Notes under the pieces: model-generated | What the model saw: the letters and a program-made list of their open reading frames with translations, nothing else | The model's database searches: none | Told to the model about the DNA's origin: nothing | Position numbers and translations under genes: made by a program | Source of the DNA: Candidatus Eiseniibacteriota bacterium | Lineage (GTDB): Bacteria > Eisenbacteria > RBG-16-71-46 > CAIMUX01 | Length of the DNA: 64,000 bases | Direction: 5' to 3' | NCBI GenBank assembly: GCA_016712505.1 | Contig: JADJQY010000004.1 | Coordinates: 372,001-436,000, forward strand | Part shown: piece by piece, positions 51,959-61,214 of the stretch | How the letters are laid out: each line of letters opens with the position of its first letter | How positions within the stretch are numbered: position 1 is the stretch's first letter

Positions 51959-54900
51959 GTGAACGATCGTATCCTTCGACTCTCGGCCCGCGCGTTCGCT
52001 CTGGGGGGTTGCGCGCTGCTCTGCTGGGTCGGCTCGACGACTGCGGCTTCGCTGCCCGACGGCTTTTACCGTTATCCCACGATCGGTGGAGGCAATGTGG
52101 TCTTCGCTGCGGAGGGGGACCTGTGGCGTGTTCCCGCTGCCGGGGGCACGGCCATGCGCTTGACCGCCTATGAGGGGGACGAGAGGCTGCCGCGCATTTC
52201 CCCGGACGGCAAGTGGATCGCCTTTACCGCCCAGTACGACGGGAACGACGACGTCTACCTGATGAGCATCGACGGCGGGGAGCCGAAGCGGTTGACCTAC
52301 CACCCGATGTCGGACCAAGCACTGGGCTGGTCACCTGACGGTCGGATCGTCTTCCGCTCCCGGCGCGATACTCCGCACGGCGACTCTCACTGCTATCTGC
52401 TCTCCGTGGACGGCGGCATCCCCGAGGCCCTCCCCCTCGAGCCCTGCGCCTGGGTGGCATGGGAGCCGAACGGATCGCGTCTCGCGATGCAGAAGATCGG
52501 CCTGGAAACGCACAACTGGAAGCGATACCGAGGCGGCGAGGCAGAGGAAATCGAGGTCGGAACCCTGAACCCTCTGCGGTTCGAGAACGCGAGCCGCTTC
52601 GAGGGGAAGGACGCATTCCCGATGTGGGCTCCGGACGGGCGGATCTACTTCGTGAGCGATCGCTGGGGCCGCCCGAACCTCGCATCGATGGATCCCGATG
52701 GTGGACAGGTCACCCGGCTCACCGCTTTCGACGACTATGACGTCCGCTGGCCGTCGATGGGCGACGGAAAGATCGTCTACCAGCACAAGATGGATCTCTG
52801 GGTCTACGATCTCGCGACCGGCAGCAACGCGCAGATCGCGGTCGCCCTTCCGAGCGATCGTCTGCAGGTGCGGGAGCGGTTCGTCGACCCGATGGCGACT
52901 CTCGGCGCCTGGTCGATTTCCCCGAATGGAGATCGAATCGCCCTCGAGACCCGCGGCGATCTCTTCGTGACGCGCACGCAGAAGAAGGGCCTGATCCGGC
53001 GGGTCACCGAGAGCAGCGCGGACCGCACGAAGTTTCCCGCCTTTTCCCCCGACGGCAAGTGGATCGCCGCCTGGACCGAGGTGAACGGCGAGGAGCAGCT
53101 CTTCCTTCACAGTGCAGACAACAGCGAACCCTCGAAGCAGCTCGGCTCGCAGCCGATCGGTTGGAACTACTGGGTGATCTGGTCGCCGGACGGAAAGAAG
53201 CTCGCCTGGGGGAACGAGAAGCGCGAGCTCCTGGTCGCCGACGCCACCTCGGGGACGAGAGTCTCGGTTGGAAAGGGAGAATGGGAGATCACCGAGTATC
53301 AATGGTCCCCGGACAGTCGCTTTCTCGCCTACTCGGCCACCTTGTTGAATGGTTTCAGCCAGATTCGGATCTGGGACGACCAGGCGAAGGTGAATCACGA
53401 GCTGAGTGATCCGCTGGTCAACTGCTTCTCCCCCGCCTGGGACCCGAAGGGAGAGTATCTCTACTACCTGGCCGATCGTTTCATCAATCCGTACCTCGAT
53501 CGTCACGACGCCCGTTTCATCGTCGATGAAGCGACCATTCCGGTAGTGGTCGCGCTCCAGGCCGACGGCAAGCTCCCCTTCGCCCCCCGCAGCGACGTCG
53601 ATGCCGGGGAGGACGCGAAGGAGCCCGCGGATGGAGAGCAAAAGGAGAAGAAGGGGTCCAGGAAGGATGCCGACACGGTCACCCCGGTCAAGATCGACTT
53701 CGAGGGGCTGAGCCACCGCATGGTCGAGGTGCCGGTTCGCCCGGGGAACTACTTCGGCCTTGGCGCGGTGGAGGGAAAGCTCCACTGGCTGGGCGCGGAG
53801 AACACCGGGATGATGCCCCCGGGCGGAGGGGGGGACGACGAGGAGTGGGGCGGCGGGACGTTGCACACCTACGACCTGGAGAAGGAAAAGCTCTCCGACC
53901 TGGCGCAGGGCGTACTTGGGTACGACATCTCCCACGATCGGAAGGTCCTGATCTATCGCACCGGTGACGGCTTCACCCGCGTCGAGGCAGGAGCGACCAG
54001 CGGCCCGGAGGGGGACGCGGCAAGTGATGCCCGGGTCGAACTCTCCGGTTGGACGATGAAGATCGACCCGCGCGCCGAGTGGGCGCAGATGCTGCGCGAG
54101 GCATGGCGGCTTCAGCGGGACTTCTTCTACGACCCGAAGATGCACGGCGTCGATTGGAACGCTGTTTGGCAGCAGTACGGCTCCCTCATCGAACGCATGG
54201 CGAGCCGCGACGACCTGAACGACGTGCTCGGCGAAATGTTCGGCGAACTCAGCGTCGGTCACACCTACTTCTGGGGCGGCGACATGCGCCGCGGCCGGTT
54301 CTCCTCGACCGGCCTCCTGGCCGCCGACCTGTCCTACGACGCAACAACCGGCTTCTGGCAGATCAAGAAGATCCATCGCGGCGACTATCCCGATCCGGCC
54401 TTGAGTTCCCCCCTGGCGCGCCCGGACCTGGGGGTGAAGGAAGGGATGTGGCTCACCGCCGTCGACGGAAAGCCGCTGGTGCGCGGTGAGGACTATCTCC
54501 AGCGTCTGGCCAATCGTGCCAGCACGGAGGTGGAACTCTCCATCAACACCTCCGCCCGACTCGAGGGATCCCGCCGCGTGGTGGTCAAGCCGGTCGGCAA
54601 TGACGGCATGATCCGCTACGCCACCTGGGTGCGCGAGACGCGCGAGTACGTAACCAAGAGGAGCAACGGCCAGATCGGCTACATCCACCTTTACGACATG
54701 GGTGGTCTTGGCCTACGCCAGTTCGCCCGGGACTACCCTGGGCAATGGAACAAGAAAGGGATGATCATCGACGATCGGTGGAACCACGGAGGATTCGTGG
54801 CGAACATGCTGATCGCCCATCTCGATCGCAAGCTGTTCGCAGTCGGCACCTCGCGCCAGGGGGGTACCTGGCCCCGCCCAGGCAATTGCTTCACCGGCCA

Positions 54901-55288
54901 CATGATCTGCCTGATCAATCGCCAGGGGGGATCGGACTGCGAGACGCTGGCCCAGTCGTTCAAAGACTTCAAGCTAGGCCCGGTGGTCGGGACCCGAAGC
55001 TGGGGAGGATGGGTCGGTATCCGCGGCGACAAATCGCTGCGCGATGGCGGAGCGGTGACCCAGCCGGAATTCAGCGGGTACGACCCAAGCGGGCGCGCCT
55101 GGCTGATCGAGGGACACGGTGTCGACCCCGACGTGGTTCTCGATCTGGAGCCGGACGGACTGATGCTGGGCCGTGACCGGCAGATCGACTACGCGGTCGA
55201 TGACCTGTTGGCCAGAATCGCGGCCGACCCCCGCGATCTTGCGCCGCCGCCGCCGATCGTACCTCGCCCGCTGGTACCGGTTCGCTAG
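51959..55288 (+). CDS. Tricorn-like S41 protease with N-terminal WD40-type propeller
   Basis: A 1109-residue exported protein (signal near 1-28). Residues 30-560 are beta-propeller repeats (Ser-Pro-Asp-Gly-Lys-Trp-Ile-Ala near 80 and again near 365). A charged Lys/Glu linker at about 545-580 precedes a second propeller part and the catalytic half: PDZ-like region near 780-870, then the S41 core with Gly-Ile-Tyr-like Tyr-Ile-His-Leu near 905. The nucleophile Ser is in Gly-Gly-Ser-Asp-Cys near 991, and Gly-Thr-Arg-Ser-Trp-Gly-Gly follows near 1013 as in Tricorn. Tricorn-type proteins degrade peptides. GTG start at 51959 with AGGAGAG upstream. Follows gene C but with its own terminator between. 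Confidence 0.85.
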   Translation: MNDRILRLSARAFALGGCALLCWVGSTTAASLPDGFYRYPTIGGGNVVFAAEGDLWRVPAAGGTAMRLTAYEGDERLPRISPDGKWIAFTAQYDGNDDVYLMSIDGGEPKRLTYHPMSDQALGWSPDGRIVFRSRRDTPHGDSHCYLLSVDGGIPEALPLEPCAWVAWEPNGSRLAMQKIGLETHNWKRYRGGEAEEIEVGTLNPLRFENASRFEGKDAFPMWAPDGRIYFVSDRWGRPNLASMDPDGGQVTRLTAFDDYDVRWPSMGDGKIVYQHKMDLWVYDLATGSNAQIAVALPSDRLQVRERFVDPMATLGAWSISPNGDRIALETRGDLFVTRTQKKGLIRRVTESSADRTKFPAFSPDGKWIAAWTEVNGEEQLFLHSADNSEPSKQLGSQPIGWNYWVIWSPDGKKLAWGNEKRELLVADATSGTRVSVGKGEWEITEYQWSPDSRFLAYSATLLNGFSQIRIWDDQAKVNHELSDPLVNCFSPAWDPKGEYLYYLADRFINPYLDRHDARFIVDEATIPVVVALQADGKLPFAPRSDVDAGEDAKEPADGEQKEKKGSRKDADTVTPVKIDFEGLSHRMVEVPVRPGNYFGLGAVEGKLHWLGAENTGMMPPGGGGDDEEWGGGTLHTYDLEKEKLSDLAQGVLGYDISHDRKVLIYRTGDGFTRVEAGATSGPEGDAASDARVELSGWTMKIDPRAEWAQMLREAWRLQRDFFYDPKMHGVDWNAVWQQYGSLIERMASRDDLNDVLGEMFGELSVGHTYFWGGDMRRGRFSSTGLLAADLSYDATTGFWQIKKIHRGDYPDPALSSPLARPDLGVKEGMWLTAVDGKPLVRGEDYLQRLANRASTEVELSINTSARLEGSRRVVVKPVGNDGMIRYATWVRETREYVTKRSNGQIGYIHLYDMGGLGLRQFARDYPGQWNKKGMIIDDRWNHGGFVANMLIAHLDRKLFAVGTSRQGGTWPRPGNCFTGHMICLINRQGGSDCETLAQSFKDFKLGPVVGTRSWGGWVGIRGDKSLRDGGAVTQPEFSGYDPSGRAWLIEGHGVDPDVVLDLEPDGLMLGRDRQIDYAVDDLLARIAADPRDLAPPPPIVPRPLVPVR

Positions 55289-55381
55289 ACGCCTTCGCGA
55301 CTCAGTCGCGATCCACCGAACGCTGCGGCCCGCCGGTCGCGGCGTTCTGGCGTCTCGCCGGGAACTCGGCGTTCAATCCGG

Positions 55382-55409
55382 TTGCAGGCGTCCTGCGGAG
55401 TGCTATGTT
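55382..55409 (+). promoter_or_regulatory. Candidate promoter of the hyp operon
   Basis: TTGCAG at 55382-55387 and TATGTT at 55404-55409 with a 16-base spacer. The transcript would start near 55416, leaving a leader of about 15 bases that contains the hypA Shine-Dalgarno GGAGG (55420-55424). Nothing sigma-54-like is visible. Confidence 0.5.
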
Positions 55410-55430
55410 TGAACTGCACGGAGGTACATC

Positions 55431-55793
55431 GTGCACGAGCTTGCGATCGCGCGGGACCTGATCGACATGACGCGCCGGCATGTGCCGGAAGAGCGCCTGG
55501 CCCAGGTGGAAGTGGTGAGACTCCGTGTGGGCAGTCTCGCTGGCGTGGTCGAGTCGTCTCTGCTCTTCTGTTTCGAAGCGTTGGTGCGCGGCACCGCGCT
55601 CGACTCCGCCCGACTCGAAATCGATGCGATCCCGATCCGCGCGCGCTGCGCGGACTGTCAGACCGACTTCGAGCTCCCGGGCTCCCTCTTCCAGTGTCCA
55701 GACTGCGGCGGCGGCGCGCTCGCCCTGCTTTCGGGGAACGAACTCGACCTGCAGGAGATCGTGCTTGCCGACCTCGCCCCGGAGGCGACATGA
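55431..55793 (+). CDS. hypA: HypA, hydrogenase nickel-insertion protein
   Basis: A 120-residue protein starting at GTG with GGAGG upstream. Met-His-Glu at residues 1-3 supplies the nickel-binding His2. The zinc site is Cys-Ala-Asp-Cys near 71 and Cys-Pro-Asp-Cys near 87. HypA receives nickel and, with HypB, delivers it to the large subunit of NiFe-hydrogenase. First gene of hypABFCDE; the TGA overlaps the hypB ATG (ATGA). Confidence 0.93.
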   Translation: MHELAIARDLIDMTRRHVPEERLAQVEVVRLRVGSLAGVVESSLLFCFEALVRGTALDSARLEIDAIPIRARCADCQTDFELPGSLFQCPDCGGGALALLSGNELDLQEIVLADLAPEAT

Positions 55794-56440
55794 GTGTCAT
55801 CACCATCGAGCGTCGCGTGCTCGAGAAGAACGACGAACTGGCCCAGCTCAATCGGCGGAATCTCGGACTCGCGGGGGTCCACTGCCTGAACCTGCTCAGT
55901 TCCCCGGGCGCGGGGAAGACAGCTCTGCTCGAGGCCTCACTCTCCCGACTCGGCGATTCGCTCCGGCTCGCGGTGATCGAAGGAGACGTGCAGACCGACC
56001 TCGATGCACAACGGGTGGCTCGCTACGGGGTGCCGGTGGTCCAGCTGGTCACGAACGGCGCCTGTCACCTCGAGGCGCGGCTGGTCGGAGACGCCCTCCG
56101 AGAGATCGATCTCCGCTCGATCGACCTCCTGGTGATCGAAAATGTGGGAAACCTCGTCTGTCCGGCGGGATTCGATCTGGGCGAGAACGAAAAGGTGGTG
56201 GTGGCGAGCGTCACCGAGGGAGACGACAAGCCCCTCAAGTACCCGGCGATGTTCCGCAACGCCTCGGCGCTGGTGATTAACAAGATCGACTTGCTGCCAT
56301 ACGTTCCTTGCGACCTCGGGACCCTCCGCGCGAATGCGCTGGCGGTCAACCCCGGCCTCGAGGTGTTCGAGCTCTCCTCCCTCACCGGGGTCGGCCTCGA
56401 CGCCTGGTGCGCCTGGCTGCTTCGGCACGGCGGAAAATGA
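55790..56440 (+). CDS. hypB: HypB, GTPase for nickel insertion
   Basis: A 216-residue GTPase. The P-loop is Ser-Pro-Gly-Ala-Gly-Lys-Thr near 38. Glu-Gly-Asp-Val-Gln-Thr-Asp-Leu-Asp-Ala near 62, Glu-Asn-Val-Gly-Asn-Leu-Val-Cys-Pro near 115, and Asn-Lys-Ile-Asp near 163 are standard. Asn-Gly-Ala-Cys-His-Leu near 88 holds the low-affinity metal site. It lacks the His-rich or Cys-x-x-Cys-Gly-Cys N-terminus of storage-type HypB, so it is a simple nickel GTPase. Starts and ends with ATGA overlaps. Confidence 0.93.
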   Translation: MSVITIERRVLEKNDELAQLNRRNLGLAGVHCLNLLSSPGAGKTALLEASLSRLGDSLRLAVIEGDVQTDLDAQRVARYGVPVVQLVTNGACHLEARLVGDALREIDLRSIDLLVIENVGNLVCPAGFDLGENEKVVVASVTEGDDKPLKYPAMFRNASALVINKIDLLPYVPCDLGTLRANALAVNPGLEVFELSSLTGVGLDAWCAWLLRHGGK

Positions 56441-58800
56441 CTACCCGCCTCCGGATCGCGATTCGCGGCGCGGTACAGGGGGTGGGGTTCCGTCCCTTCG
56501 TCTATCGATTGGCGAAGGAACTGAACCTTTGCGGGTTCGTGCGCAACGGGTGCTCCGGCGTGTTGCTCGAAGTGGAAGGAAGCGAGGCATCGATCCTGAC
56601 CTTCGAGCGACGCCTGGACGAGGAGAGGCCGCCGCGCGCGGTCATCGCGGGGATCGAGCCACTGCGCCTCGAGCCGGCCGGTCATGTTGGGTTTCGGATC
56701 GTGGAGAGCGATTCGAGCGGCGCGGCCGATGCCTTCGCCCTACCCGATATCGCGCTCTGTGACGACTGCCTCCGGGAACTGCTCGACCCGACCGATCGAC
56801 GGTTTCGTTACCCGTTCATCAACTGCACCAACTGCGGTCCGCGTCATTCGATTCTGGAGTCACTCCCCTACGATCGGGCACGCACCTCGATGCGCCGGTT
56901 CACCATGTGCGAGGCCTGCGCGGCGGAATACTCGAACCCGCTCGACCGCAGATTCCACGCCCAACCGATCGCCTGCCCCGACTGTGGCCCGCACCTCACG
57001 CTCTGGGACTCCGACGGTGGTCAACTGGCCGAAGGCGAGACGGCACTCGCGCGATCGGTCAGCGCCCTCCGGGCCGGGCGAATCGTCGCGGTCAAGGGAA
57101 TCGGAGGATTTCAGCTCCTGGTCGACGCGGGCCAGGAGGAGGCGGTGCGCCGGCTCCGCACGCGCAAAGCGCGAGAGGCGAAACCATTCGCGCTCATGGC
57201 CCCGAGACTCGCCCAAGCCCAGGCGATCGTGCAACTCTCACCGACCGAGGAACGGCTGTTGCAATCGCCCGAAGCGCCGATCGTTCTCGCGCGAGCACTG
57301 CGCTGCGCGAACATCGCGCCATCGGTCGCCCCGGGCAATCCGTGGCTCGGGGTGATGCTCCCCTACAGCCCGCTTCATCACCTGCTCTTGGGCGATCTGA
57401 ATCGACCGGTGGTGGCCACCAGCGGAAATCTCGCGGATGAGCCGATCGTGACCGACGAGCACGTCGCGATCGAGCGTCTGGGGAGGATCGCGGACCTCCT
57501 GCTGGTGCACGACCGGTCGATCGTCCGGCCGATCGACGACTCCGTGGTCCGCGTGGTTCTGGGCCAGGCGATGCTGCTCCGTCGCGCGCGCGGATACGCC
57601 CCGCTGCCACTCACCTCCATTCACCGTGGGGCACCGGTGATCGCGCTCGGAGCGCACTACAAGAACACCGTGACCCTGGCGCTGGGCGAGCGTCTGATCT
57701 TGGGACAACACGTCGGCGATCTCGACTCGGATGCGGCCCGAGTGGCCTTTCGTCGCTCGGTGGATGATCTCGCCACACTCCACCGAACCGAGACTCCGAA
57801 CGTCGCCTTCGACCTCCACCCCGACTACTACTGCAGTCGGCACGCTCGCAGCCTGGGCGGACTCGGCATTCCGGTACAGCACCACCACGCCCATGTCGCG
57901 GCGGTCGCGGCGGAGTGCGAACTGAGCGGTCCGTTCCTGGGCGTTGCCTTTGATGGCACCGGCCTGGGAACCGACGGCACGATCTGGGGAGGAGAGCTCC
58001 TCCTCTGCCAGGATGACCGCTTCGATCGGCTGGGACACCTGCGCCCGTTCCGCCTCCCCGGAGGAGACGCCGCCGCTCGGGATCCCAGACGCTCCGCCTT
58101 CGGGTTGCTGCATGCCGCCGGTCGCGCGGGCGGGATTCCGGGGCAGCTCGCACCGCTTCGTGCCCTTTCCTCCACCGAGCGAATCAACTTCGAGCAACTT
58201 TGCGCCAGCGGCCACAGCGCCCCCTGGTGCTCGAGCGTGGGGCGCCTGTTCGACGCCGTCGCCTCACTCCTCGATCTGACCCAGCGCAACCGGTTCGAGG
58301 GCGAGGGGGCGATGTTGGTCGAGTTCGCGGCCGAATCGCTGCCGGATCCCGACCCCGGTGGCTTGCCGCGCTATCAGGTTCCGGTCACCCGGCGTAGGAA
58401 CGCCCCCTTCCTGCTCGACTGGGAGCCGCTCCTGCAGGAACTGTTGGACGACCTCGCCGCGGAGCGCTCGGTGAGCCGGATCGCGTTCGACTTCCACCGC
58501 GCTCTCGCCGCCGCGGTCCGCGAGGCCGCCGTCCTGAGCGGCGTGGCGACGGTCGTCCTGGGCGGAGGCTGCTTTCAGAATCCCCTCCTCCTGACCCTGG
58601 CGCTGGAGGAACTGCGTGCCGCGGGATTCAGCGTTCACCACGGTCAGCGGGTCCCTCCAAACGATGGCGGCATCTCGGTCGGGCAGGCGGCGGTCGCGCG
58701 GGCCCGCCTGGCCACGACTGAACGGGGTCGGTCCCTCGCAGCGAAAGGAGACAGCGATGTGCCTTGCCGTGCCGGGGCAGTTGATCTCGATCTCCGGTGA
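56437..58800 (+). CDS. hypF: HypF, carbamoyltransferase for cyanide ligand synthesis
   Basis: A 787-residue protein. The acylphosphatase domain (Arg-Gly-Ala-Val-Gln-Gly-Val-Gly-Phe-Arg near 8-17) leads, then two zinc-finger pairs (Cys-Asp-Asp-Cys near 108; Cys-Thr-Asn-Cys; Cys-Glu-Ala-Cys near 155; Cys-Pro-Asp-Cys near 180). A YrdC-like domain (about 200-385) forms carbamoyl-adenylate and a C-terminal Kae1-like domain (Gln-His-His-His-Ala-His near 481; Gly-Gly-Cys-Phe-Gln-Asn near 708) moves the carbamoyl to HypE. Its end overlaps the hypC start by 44 bases. The ATG at 56437 overlaps the hypB stop. Confidence 0.93.
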   Translation: MTTRLRIAIRGAVQGVGFRPFVYRLAKELNLCGFVRNGCSGVLLEVEGSEASILTFERRLDEERPPRAVIAGIEPLRLEPAGHVGFRIVESDSSGAADAFALPDIALCDDCLRELLDPTDRRFRYPFINCTNCGPRHSILESLPYDRARTSMRRFTMCEACAAEYSNPLDRRFHAQPIACPDCGPHLTLWDSDGGQLAEGETALARSVSALRAGRIVAVKGIGGFQLLVDAGQEEAVRRLRTRKAREAKPFALMAPRLAQAQAIVQLSPTEERLLQSPEAPIVLARALRCANIAPSVAPGNPWLGVMLPYSPLHHLLLGDLNRPVVATSGNLADEPIVTDEHVAIERLGRIADLLLVHDRSIVRPIDDSVVRVVLGQAMLLRRARGYAPLPLTSIHRGAPVIALGAHYKNTVTLALGERLILGQHVGDLDSDAARVAFRRSVDDLATLHRTETPNVAFDLHPDYYCSRHARSLGGLGIPVQHHHAHVAAVAAECELSGPFLGVAFDGTGLGTDGTIWGGELLLCQDDRFDRLGHLRPFRLPGGDAAARDPRRSAFGLLHAAGRAGGIPGQLAPLRALSSTERINFEQLCASGHSAPWCSSVGRLFDAVASLLDLTQRNRFEGEGAMLVEFAAESLPDPDPGGLPRYQVPVTRRRNAPFLLDWEPLLQELLDDLAAERSVSRIAFDFHRALAAAVREAAVLSGVATVVLGGGCFQNPLLLTLALEELRAAGFSVHHGQRVPPNDGGISVGQAAVARARLATTERGRSLAAKGDSDVPCRAGAVDLDLR

Positions 58801-59035
58801 CACCGCTCTCGAGCGGACCGGTCGGGTCGACTTCGGCGGAGTGTTCCGGGAAGTCAGTCTGGCCTGCACGCCGGAAGCAGCCCCGGGAGACTTCCTCCTG
58901 GTGCACGTTGGGCTGGCCATCTCGATCGTGAACGAAGCCGAGGCAAGAGAGGTGTGGAGCTACCTCGAACGGATGAACGAGCTCGACGATCTGTCGGGCG
59001 GCGGCGTCCAGGACCAACCGAGGCTCGAACGATGA
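58757..59035 (+). CDS. hypC: HypC, hydrogenase assembly chaperone
   Basis: A 92-residue protein beginning Met-Cys-Leu-Ala-Val-Pro-Gly, the family signature; Cys2 binds the iron centre. Beta-barrel residues follow (Val-Asp-Phe-Gly-Gly-Val near 24). It carries the Fe(CN)2CO unit together with HypD and docks on the hydrogenase large subunit. AAAGGAG lies 7 bases before the ATG. The start lies inside hypF, and its stop overlaps hypD (ATGA), so the operon is tightly coupled. Confidence 0.93.
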   Translation: MCLAVPGQLISISGDTALERTGRVDFGGVFREVSLACTPEAAPGDFLLVHVGLAISIVNEAEAREVWSYLERMNELDDLSGGGVQDQPRLER

Positions 59036-60144
59036 AGTACCTCGATGAGTACCGTGATGGCATCGCGGCAGGTGAGTATCTGAGCGCGCTCCGGAGACTC
59101 ACCACCCGCTCCTGGACCCTGATGGAGATCTGTGGTGGGCAGACCCACTCGATCGTGAAGCATGGCCTTGACGAGTTGCTCCCGCCGGAGATCAGCCTGG
59201 TCCATGGTCCGGGCTGTCCGGTCTGTGTCACGCCGCTCGAGATGATCGAAAAGGCTCTCGAGATCGCGGCCCGACCGGAGGTCACCTTCTGTTCGTTTGG
59301 GGACATGCTCCGCGTCCCGGGCCGGGACCGGGATCTGGCTTCGGTCCGCGCTTCCGGGGGCGATGTCCGGGTGGTCTACTCGCCGCTCGACGCCGTGCAT
59401 CTGGCCGAGCGGCATCCCGACCGGCAGGTGGTCTTCTTCGCCGTGGGGTTCGAGACCACGGCCCCGGCGAACGCGCTGGCGGTCCGCTCCGCGCGGGAAC
59501 GGGGCATCTCGAACTTCTCCCTGCTCGTTTCGCACGTGCTCGTCCCGCCCGCGATGGAGGCGATTCTCTCCGCCGAGAGCAACCGGGTGCAGGGCTTCCT
59601 CGCCGCCGGTCACGTCTGCGCCATCATGGGAGTCGAGGAGTACCGGCCGCTTGCCGCGCGCTTCCGGGTACCGATCGTGGTGACCGGTTTCGAGCCACTC
59701 GATCTGCTTCAGGGAATCACCATGTGCGTCCGCCAACTCGAGTCCGGGCGCGCAGAGGTGGAAAACCAGTACGCGCGCGTCGTCCGCGGTCAGGGAAACC
59801 TCGAGGCGCAGGCGTTGATCCGTGAAGTGTTCACGGTCATCCCCCGGAAGTGGCGAGGGCTGGGCGAGATCGCCGCCAGCGGATTGGGACTCCGTCCCAC
59901 CTATGCGTCGTTCGACGCTGAACTCCGCTTCGCCCCGAACGGCGAGTCTCTGGACGAGCCGGAGAGCTGTCGGAGTGGGCAGGTGCTGCGCGGCACGATG
60001 AAGCCGGTCGCTTGCCCGGCTTTCGCCTCGGAGTGCACGCCGGAGCATCCCTTGGGTGCGACGATGGTCTCGAATGAAGGAGCCTGCGCCGCATACTACC
60101 GGTACCGCGTGCGCACCTCCGCCTCCCGAGTGCTCCATGGCTGA
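59032..60144 (+). CDS. hypD: HypD, Fe-S scaffold for the Fe(CN)2CO cofactor
   Basis: A 370-residue protein with Cys34 in Glu-Ile-Cys-Gly-Gly-Gln-Thr-His, Cys62 and Cys65 in Gly-Pro-Gly-Cys-Pro-Val-Cys, and a C-terminal Cys cluster (Cys-Arg-Ser-Gly; Ala-Cys-Pro; Glu-Cys-Thr; Gly-Ala-Cys) that binds a 4Fe-4S cluster. With HypC it assembles the iron with its CN and CO ligands. ATG overlaps the hypC stop; hypE begins 8 bases before its own stop. Confidence 0.94.
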   Translation: MKYLDEYRDGIAAGEYLSALRRLTTRSWTLMEICGGQTHSIVKHGLDELLPPEISLVHGPGCPVCVTPLEMIEKALEIAARPEVTFCSFGDMLRVPGRDRDLASVRASGGDVRVVYSPLDAVHLAERHPDRQVVFFAVGFETTAPANALAVRSARERGISNFSLLVSHVLVPPAMEAILSAESNRVQGFLAAGHVCAIMGVEEYRPLAARFRVPIVVTGFEPLDLLQGITMCVRQLESGRAEVENQYARVVRGQGNLEAQALIREVFTVIPRKWRGLGEIAASGLGLRPTYASFDAELRFAPNGESLDEPESCRSGQVLRGTMKPVACPAFASECTPEHPLGATMVSNEGACAAYYRYRVRTSASRVLHG

Positions 60145-61204
60145 CCCGGGCGAACTGGAACCGGAAGCCGCCGGAATGACCTGCCCGCTCCCGCTGCGAG
60201 ACGAGAGCCGGATCCTGCTTGCCCACGGCGGAGGCGGCCGCCGCTCGCAGGAGTTGATCGAAAGCGTCTTCCTCCCCGCATTCGACAATCCGCTGCTGGC
60301 CGAACGACACGATGGCGCCCGACTCGAGCTGACCGGGCCGCTCGCCTTTTCCACCGACTCGTATGTGGTTCGGCCGCTCTTCTTCCCCGGGGGAGATATC
60401 GGTACGCTGGCCGTGAACGGCACGGTGAACGACCTCGCGATGTGCGGCGCCCGGCCCCGCTACCTGAGCGCCGCGTTCATCATCGAGGAGGGGCTCTCCC
60501 TGGAGACGCTTCGCCGGGTGGTCGCGTCGATGAAGGCCGCGGCCGAGCGGGCGAACGTGACGATCGTCACCGGCGACACCAAGGTGGTGGGGCGCGGGCA
60601 GGCCGACGGCCTCTACATCAACACAGCCGGTGTGGGTACGATCGCGGCCGGGGTCTCCGTCGGGCCTGGCCAGATACGCCACGGAGACGCGATCCTGTTG
60701 AGCGGGGATCTGGGCCGACACGGGGTGGCAATCATGGTGCAGCGCGAGGGCTTGACCCTGGAGTCCGACGTCGAGAGCGACTGTGCGCCGCTCATCGCGC
60801 CGATCCAGGCACTGCTCGATGCCGGCCTGCCGATTCATGCCCTGCGCGACCTGACCCGCGGTGGCCTGACCAGCGCATTGGTCGAGTTGGCCGAGTCGAG
60901 CCGACTCACCATCCGCATCATCGAAGAGGTGATTCCCGTCACCCAGGCGGTACGCGGCGTATGTGAACTCCTCGGCCTCGACCCGCTCCAGGTCGCGAAC
61001 GAGGGCTGCTTCGTGGCCTTCGTTCCCGAGGAGGTTGCGGACCAGGCGCTGGAGCGACTCCGCCGCGTGCCCGAGAGCGCGGGGGCGGTGCGCATCGGAC
61101 GGGTCAGTGATGAGGAGCCCGGGCTGGTCACCGTCCGCACGTCGCTCGGCGTCCACCGTGTGCTCGACATGCTCTCCGGAGAGCAACTGCCGCGCATCTG
61201 TTGA
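60137..61204 (+). CDS. hypE: HypE, thiocyanate-forming dehydratase
   Basis: A 355-residue PurM-like ATPase. Ala-His-Gly-Gly-Gly-Gly-Arg near 33 binds ATP; Gly-Thr-Val-Asn-Asp-Leu-Ala-Met near 95 and Thr-Gly-Asp-Thr-Lys near 142 are standard. It ends Pro-Arg-Ile-Cys, the C-terminal Cys355 that receives carbamoyl from HypF and is dehydrated to thiocyanate. The first 25 residues before the core are slightly longer than in many HypE; an in-frame ATG after it (Met-Thr-Cys-Pro) is possible. Last gene of the hyp operon; it ends 10 bases before the convergent secreted gene. Confidence 0.93.
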   Translation: MADPGELEPEAAGMTCPLPLRDESRILLAHGGGGRRSQELIESVFLPAFDNPLLAERHDGARLELTGPLAFSTDSYVVRPLFFPGGDIGTLAVNGTVNDLAMCGARPRYLSAAFIIEEGLSLETLRRVVASMKAAAERANVTIVTGDTKVVGRGQADGLYINTAGVGTIAAGVSVGPGQIRHGDAILLSGDLGRHGVAIMVQREGLTLESDVESDCAPLIAPIQALLDAGLPIHALRDLTRGGLTSALVELAESSRLTIRIIEEVIPVTQAVRGVCELLGLDPLQVANEGCFVAFVPEEVADQALERLRRVPESAGAVRIGRVSDEEPGLVTVRTSLGVHRVLDMLSGEQLPRIC

Positions 61205-61214
61205 ACCCTGAATC

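Noticed and set aside
52331..54688. A 785-residue minus-strand open frame
   Set aside because: It mirrors the Tricorn-like gene and shows no domain; shadow.
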